Of a stretch of DNA of 35,127 nt, positions 33,399 through 35,127 are shown in pieces. The notes beneath the pieces were generated by a model that searched no databases, was not told the DNA's origin, and saw only the letters and a program-made list of their open reading frames with translations. Source of the stretch: JAEUIE01 sp035430005 (GTDB lineage: Bacteria > Planctomycetota > Planctomycetia > Gemmatales > HRBIN36); contig DAOMFV010000049.1 of NCBI GenBank assembly GCA_035430005.1, positions 1 to 35,127 on the forward strand, read 5' to 3'. The translations under genes and the position numbers were made by a program. Position 1 is the stretch's first letter, and each line of letters starts with the position of its first letter.

Positions 33399-34001
33399 AT
33401 GCTCGATATCCAAGTCATTGATGATCCGGCGGCGGCAACCGTGGCGTTGGAACCTATCCGCAGCCGACTCCTTTCCCACATGGCCGCGCCCGCGTCGGCG
33501 GCAACGTTGGCCACGAAGGTCGGCCTCGCTCGGCAGAAGGTCAATTACCATCTGAACTCGCTCGAGAAGCATGGGCTGGTGCGGCTTGCCGAAAAACGCA
33601 AGTGGGGCGGGCTGACGGAACGACTGCTCGTAGCGTCTGCCTCGTCCTACGTCGTTTCACCCAGCGCCATGGGGCCGGTCGCTGTTGATCCGAGTCGGGA
33701 ACGCGATCGGCTGGCCGCGAGCTATCTCATCGCCCTGGGCGCACGGGTCGTCCGTGAGGTGGCTGACCTCGTTCGTCGCGCCAAAGAAGCAGGCAAACGC
33801 CTGGCGACCCTGGCAGTCGATACCGAGGTTCGCTTCCGCTCGGCGACCGACCGGGCGGCGTTCAGCGCCGAGCTCACCGAGGCCATCACGAAACTGGTAT
33901 CGAAGTATCACGATGCATCCACCCCAGGCGGCCGCGCGCATCGCCTGGTGGTCGTGGCCCATCCCCTGCCACAGAAAGCTGATTCCAAGGAGACATCATG
34001 A
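33399..34001 (+). CDS. Winged-helix transcriptional regulator (200 aa)
   Basis: The N-terminal 75 residues are an ArsR/HTH_20-like DNA-binding domain: LEPIRSRLLSHMAAPASAATLATKVGLARQKVNYHLNSLEKHGLVRLAEKRKWGG, with the recognition helix at ARQKVNYHLNSLEKHGLV and the wing after it. The remaining 125 residues are a helical effector or dimerisation domain (SRERDRLAASYLIALGARVVREVADL). Proteins of this shape are commonly paired with a downstream SRPBCC (AHSA1-type) gene. The ATG at 33399 is supported by the promoter spacing and the start of homology; upstream in-frame ATG codons at 33333 and 33360 precede or overlap the -35 box. Its stop overlaps the start of a truncated SRPBCC gene (ATGA). Confidence 0.85.
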   Translation: MLDIQVIDDPAAATVALEPIRSRLLSHMAAPASAATLATKVGLARQKVNYHLNSLEKHGLVRLAEKRKWGGLTERLLVASASSYVVSPSAMGPVAVDPSRERDRLAASYLIALGARVVREVADLVRRAKEAGKRLATLAVDTEVRFRSATDRAAFSAELTEAITKLVSKYHDASTPGGRAHRLVVVAHPLPQKADSKETS

Positions 34002-34102
34002 GCGTGAAGAAAGAAGTCGCCGGACGTCGAACCCTCCAGCACGGACGAAAACCCAATTGTATATTGACAATCATCTATATAGACTGTAATCTATGTACAT
34101 GA
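33998..34102 (+). pseudogene. Truncated SRPBCC (AHSA1-type) gene, 34-codon stump
   Basis: A good start is present: AAGGAG at 33987-33992, 5 nt before the ATG at 33998, which overlaps the regulator stop as ATGA. The peptide begins MSVKKEVAGRRTLQ, like the conserved beginning of SRPBCC partners of this regulator type (MSVKKE-x-x-GRR-S-V-Q, from family knowledge). After about codon 14 the match ends, the sequence runs into the next gene's promoter, and a stop comes at 34100-34102. The body of the domain (about 130 residues or more) is missing. This indicates a deletion that joined the start of one SRPBCC gene to the promoter of the next regulator. Confidence 0.6.
34064..34092 (+). promoter_or_regulatory. 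ArsR gene promoter with operator-like repeats
   Basis: TTGACA (34064-34069), 17 nt, TAATCT (34087-34092), then 6 nt to the ATG at 34099. The spacer contains CTATATAG (34075-34082), an 8-bp palindrome, and TAGA-6 nt-TCTA (34080-34083 and 34090-34093) over the -10 box. These are fitting ArsR sites. Confidence 0.65.
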
Positions 34103-34434
34103 AACAACTGGACCAAGCCTTTGCCGCTCTGGCGGATCCTACCCGGCGGGGAATCGTGGTGCACCTGGCCCGTGGTGGTGAGGCTTCAGTGTCAGAGCTG
34201 GTGAGTCGCTTCTTGTTGACCCAGCCTACGATCTCGTCGCACCTCAAGGTGCTGGAATCGGCAGGGCTGATCTCGCGTCGGAAAGAGGCCCAGATGCGAC
34301 CGTGCAAACTGGTGCCGAAGCGACTGAAGGCCGTCACCGACTGGTTGGAGCAGGTACAGGAACTCATGGAAGGCAACTACAAGCGTCTCGATGCACTACT
34401 GACTGAGTTGAAACAAGCCGAGAAACAGGAGTGA
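34099..34434 (+). CDS. ArsR-family transcriptional regulator (111 aa)
   Basis: Single winged-helix repressor: MKQLDQAFAALADPTRRGIV is the family's opening, VSELVSRFLLTQPTISSHLKVLESAGLISRR holds the helix-turn-helix and recognition helix, and RPCKLVPKRLKAVTDWLEQ is the C-terminal helix. No metal-binding ELCV-type cysteine motif is seen, so it is not a classical metal sensor; this subgroup is typically paired with SRPBCC proteins. The start at 34099 is preferred over the ATG at 34093 because it lies exactly 6 nt after the -10 box, as in the other two regulator genes here. Its stop lies 5 nt before the start of the SRPBCC gene. Confidence 0.9.
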   Translation: MKQLDQAFAALADPTRRGIVVHLARGGEASVSELVSRFLLTQPTISSHLKVLESAGLISRRKEAQMRPCKLVPKRLKAVTDWLEQVQELMEGNYKRLDALLTELKQAEKQE

Positions 34435-34439
34435 AAGAA

Positions 34440-34931
34440 ATGAAACCCGCACAAGCAAGTTTGCCGTCAGATACCGAGGTACTCGTCCAAAGGAGCTTCG
34501 ATGCTCCCGCCAAACTGGTGTGGCGGGCCTACATGGAACCTGACCTGATGCGTCGTTGGTGTTCGGGGATGCCCGGTTGGTCGATGCCTGTCTGCGAGAT
34601 GGATATGCGCGTCGGCGGCAAGTATCGCTGGCGCTGGCGCAGTGACGACAACAGCCAGGAGTTCGGCTTCTTTGGCGAGGTGTTGGAAGTCGTTCCGCAC
34701 ACGAAGATCGTGCATACCCAAGCCTTCGATCCAGGTGATCTAGGCGTTTCCATGGGGGGTGAACCCTCGATCATCACCGTCACCTTCCAGGAGACGGGCG
34801 GCATCACCCACGTGACGACCACGATCAAGTACGCCTCGAAAGCCGACCGCGATGCGGCGTTCGCCACAGGCATGACGGAAGGGATGGAGATGAGTTACCA
34901 GAATCTCGATAATGTGCTGGCTGAAGGATAA
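34440..34931 (+). CDS. SRPBCC (AHSA1-like) domain protein (163 aa)
   Basis: A complete SRPBCC/START-like fold: VLVQRSFDAPAKLVWRAYMEPDLMRRWCSG opens the domain, followed by MRVGGKYRWRWR, FGFFGEVLEVVPHTKIVHTQAF, ITVTFQETGGITHVTTTIKY and a C-terminal helix EGMEMSYQNLDNVLAE. This family binds hydrophobic ligands in a deep cavity or, in the AHSA1 group, acts on chaperones; ligand unknown. The ATG at 34440 follows AGGAG (34427-34431) with 8-nt spacing; an overlapping GTG at 34431 is less likely. It is translated with the ArsR gene upstream, which probably represses it. Confidence 0.9.
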   Translation: MKPAQASLPSDTEVLVQRSFDAPAKLVWRAYMEPDLMRRWCSGMPGWSMPVCEMDMRVGGKYRWRWRSDDNSQEFGFFGEVLEVVPHTKIVHTQAFDPGDLGVSMGGEPSIITVTFQETGGITHVTTTIKYASKADRDAAFATGMTEGMEMSYQNLDNVLAEG

Positions 34932-34939
34932 CACAAGTT

Positions 34940-35083
34940 ATGGCCACAAGAACCATTCGATCGAAGGTCCTCGACTTCCTCTCGACCCGCACCGTCAAGC
35001 ACGGCGAGTCAGTCGAGTACGGCTGGTTCATCTTTCAGACCCTTGTTGAGAACGGCCAATTGGACTTAGAGACGCTAGTGTAG
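34940..35083 (+). CDS. Unrecognised 47-aa ORF at the window end
   Basis: The ATG lies 8 nt after the SRPBCC stop, on the same strand, and the codon use resembles its neighbours. The peptide starts MATRTIRSKVLDFLSTRT and ends LDLETLV. No family was recognised. The frame continues open after the TAG to the window end (14 codons), so the gene may have been longer and cut by a nonsense change; this cannot be judged here. No Shine-Dalgarno sequence is clear. Confidence 0.4.
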   Translation: MATRTIRSKVLDFLSTRTVKHGESVEYGWFIFQTLVENGQLDLETLV

Positions 35084-35127
35084 TGTTTCAAGCTGATGAG
35101 GTCTTATTCAAAACAGCCCTGGCCCGT

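Overview
The window looks like a chromosomal piece of a planctomycete, most likely of the Gemmatales/Gemmataceae type. This is inferred from family content: an ECF sigma factor next to a WD40-tailed Ser/Thr kinase, a PEP-CTERM protein, a Tat-exported Gfo/Idh/MocA oxidoreductase, SGNH hydrolases, an esterase/SMP-30 fusion, a calpain-like protease and PadR/ArsR-type small regulators. No rRNA, tRNA, CRISPR array, transposase or phage gene was seen.

Left part (1-7.6 kb): exported enzymes. On the minus strand are an esterase/SMP-30 fusion followed by an SGNH hydrolase, and then SGNH hydrolase, NlpC/P60-like protein and calpain-like protease. A Tat-exported oxidoreductase lies between these groups on the plus strand. 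The gaps hold strong palindromes.

7.7-13.1 kb: a compact four-gene histidine-utilisation operon, hutI-hutG-hutU-hutH. Its genes overlap by 4-14 nt and together encode the whole route from histidine to glutamate plus formamide. No hut regulator is visible nearby.

13.2-19.1 kb: a PadR regulator translationally coupled to a multi-pass membrane protein (minus strand). Divergent from it are a secreted NTF2/SnoaL-like protein, a Gly/Pro/Asn-repeat secreted protein and a Tat-exported seven-bladed lactonase. A paired-hairpin (REPIN-like) element sits just before the lactonase gene.

19.3-28.1 kb: one 8.7-kb gene for a cyclic beta-1,2-glucan synthase (NdvB/ChvB/Cgs type) with glycosyltransferase, glycoamylase-like and GH94 parts.

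28.2-33.2 kb (minus): a PEP-CTERM surface protein, a membrane-spanning Ser/Thr kinase with a WD40-like sensor, and its ECF sigma factor.

33.3-35.1 kb: a winged-helix regulator followed by the stump of a SRPBCC (AHSA1-type) gene, then an ArsR regulator with an intact SRPBCC partner, then a 47-codon ORF of unknown function.

The strongest unusual signal is regulatory. All three small HTH regulator genes (PadR at 14445, winged helix at 33399, ArsR at 34099) share one exact layout: TTGAC(C/A), 17 nt, a TAnnnT box, 6 nt, then ATG. This predicts leaderless mRNAs. In each case a palindrome or inverted repeat lies inside the promoter. Several enzyme genes in the window have clear Shine-Dalgarno sequences instead. 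Two intergenic elements (4668-4796 and 17741-17850) consist of two inverted hairpins whose arms differ by stem-preserving substitutions.

No intergenic gap exceeds 300 bases; the larger gaps are described in the feature list.
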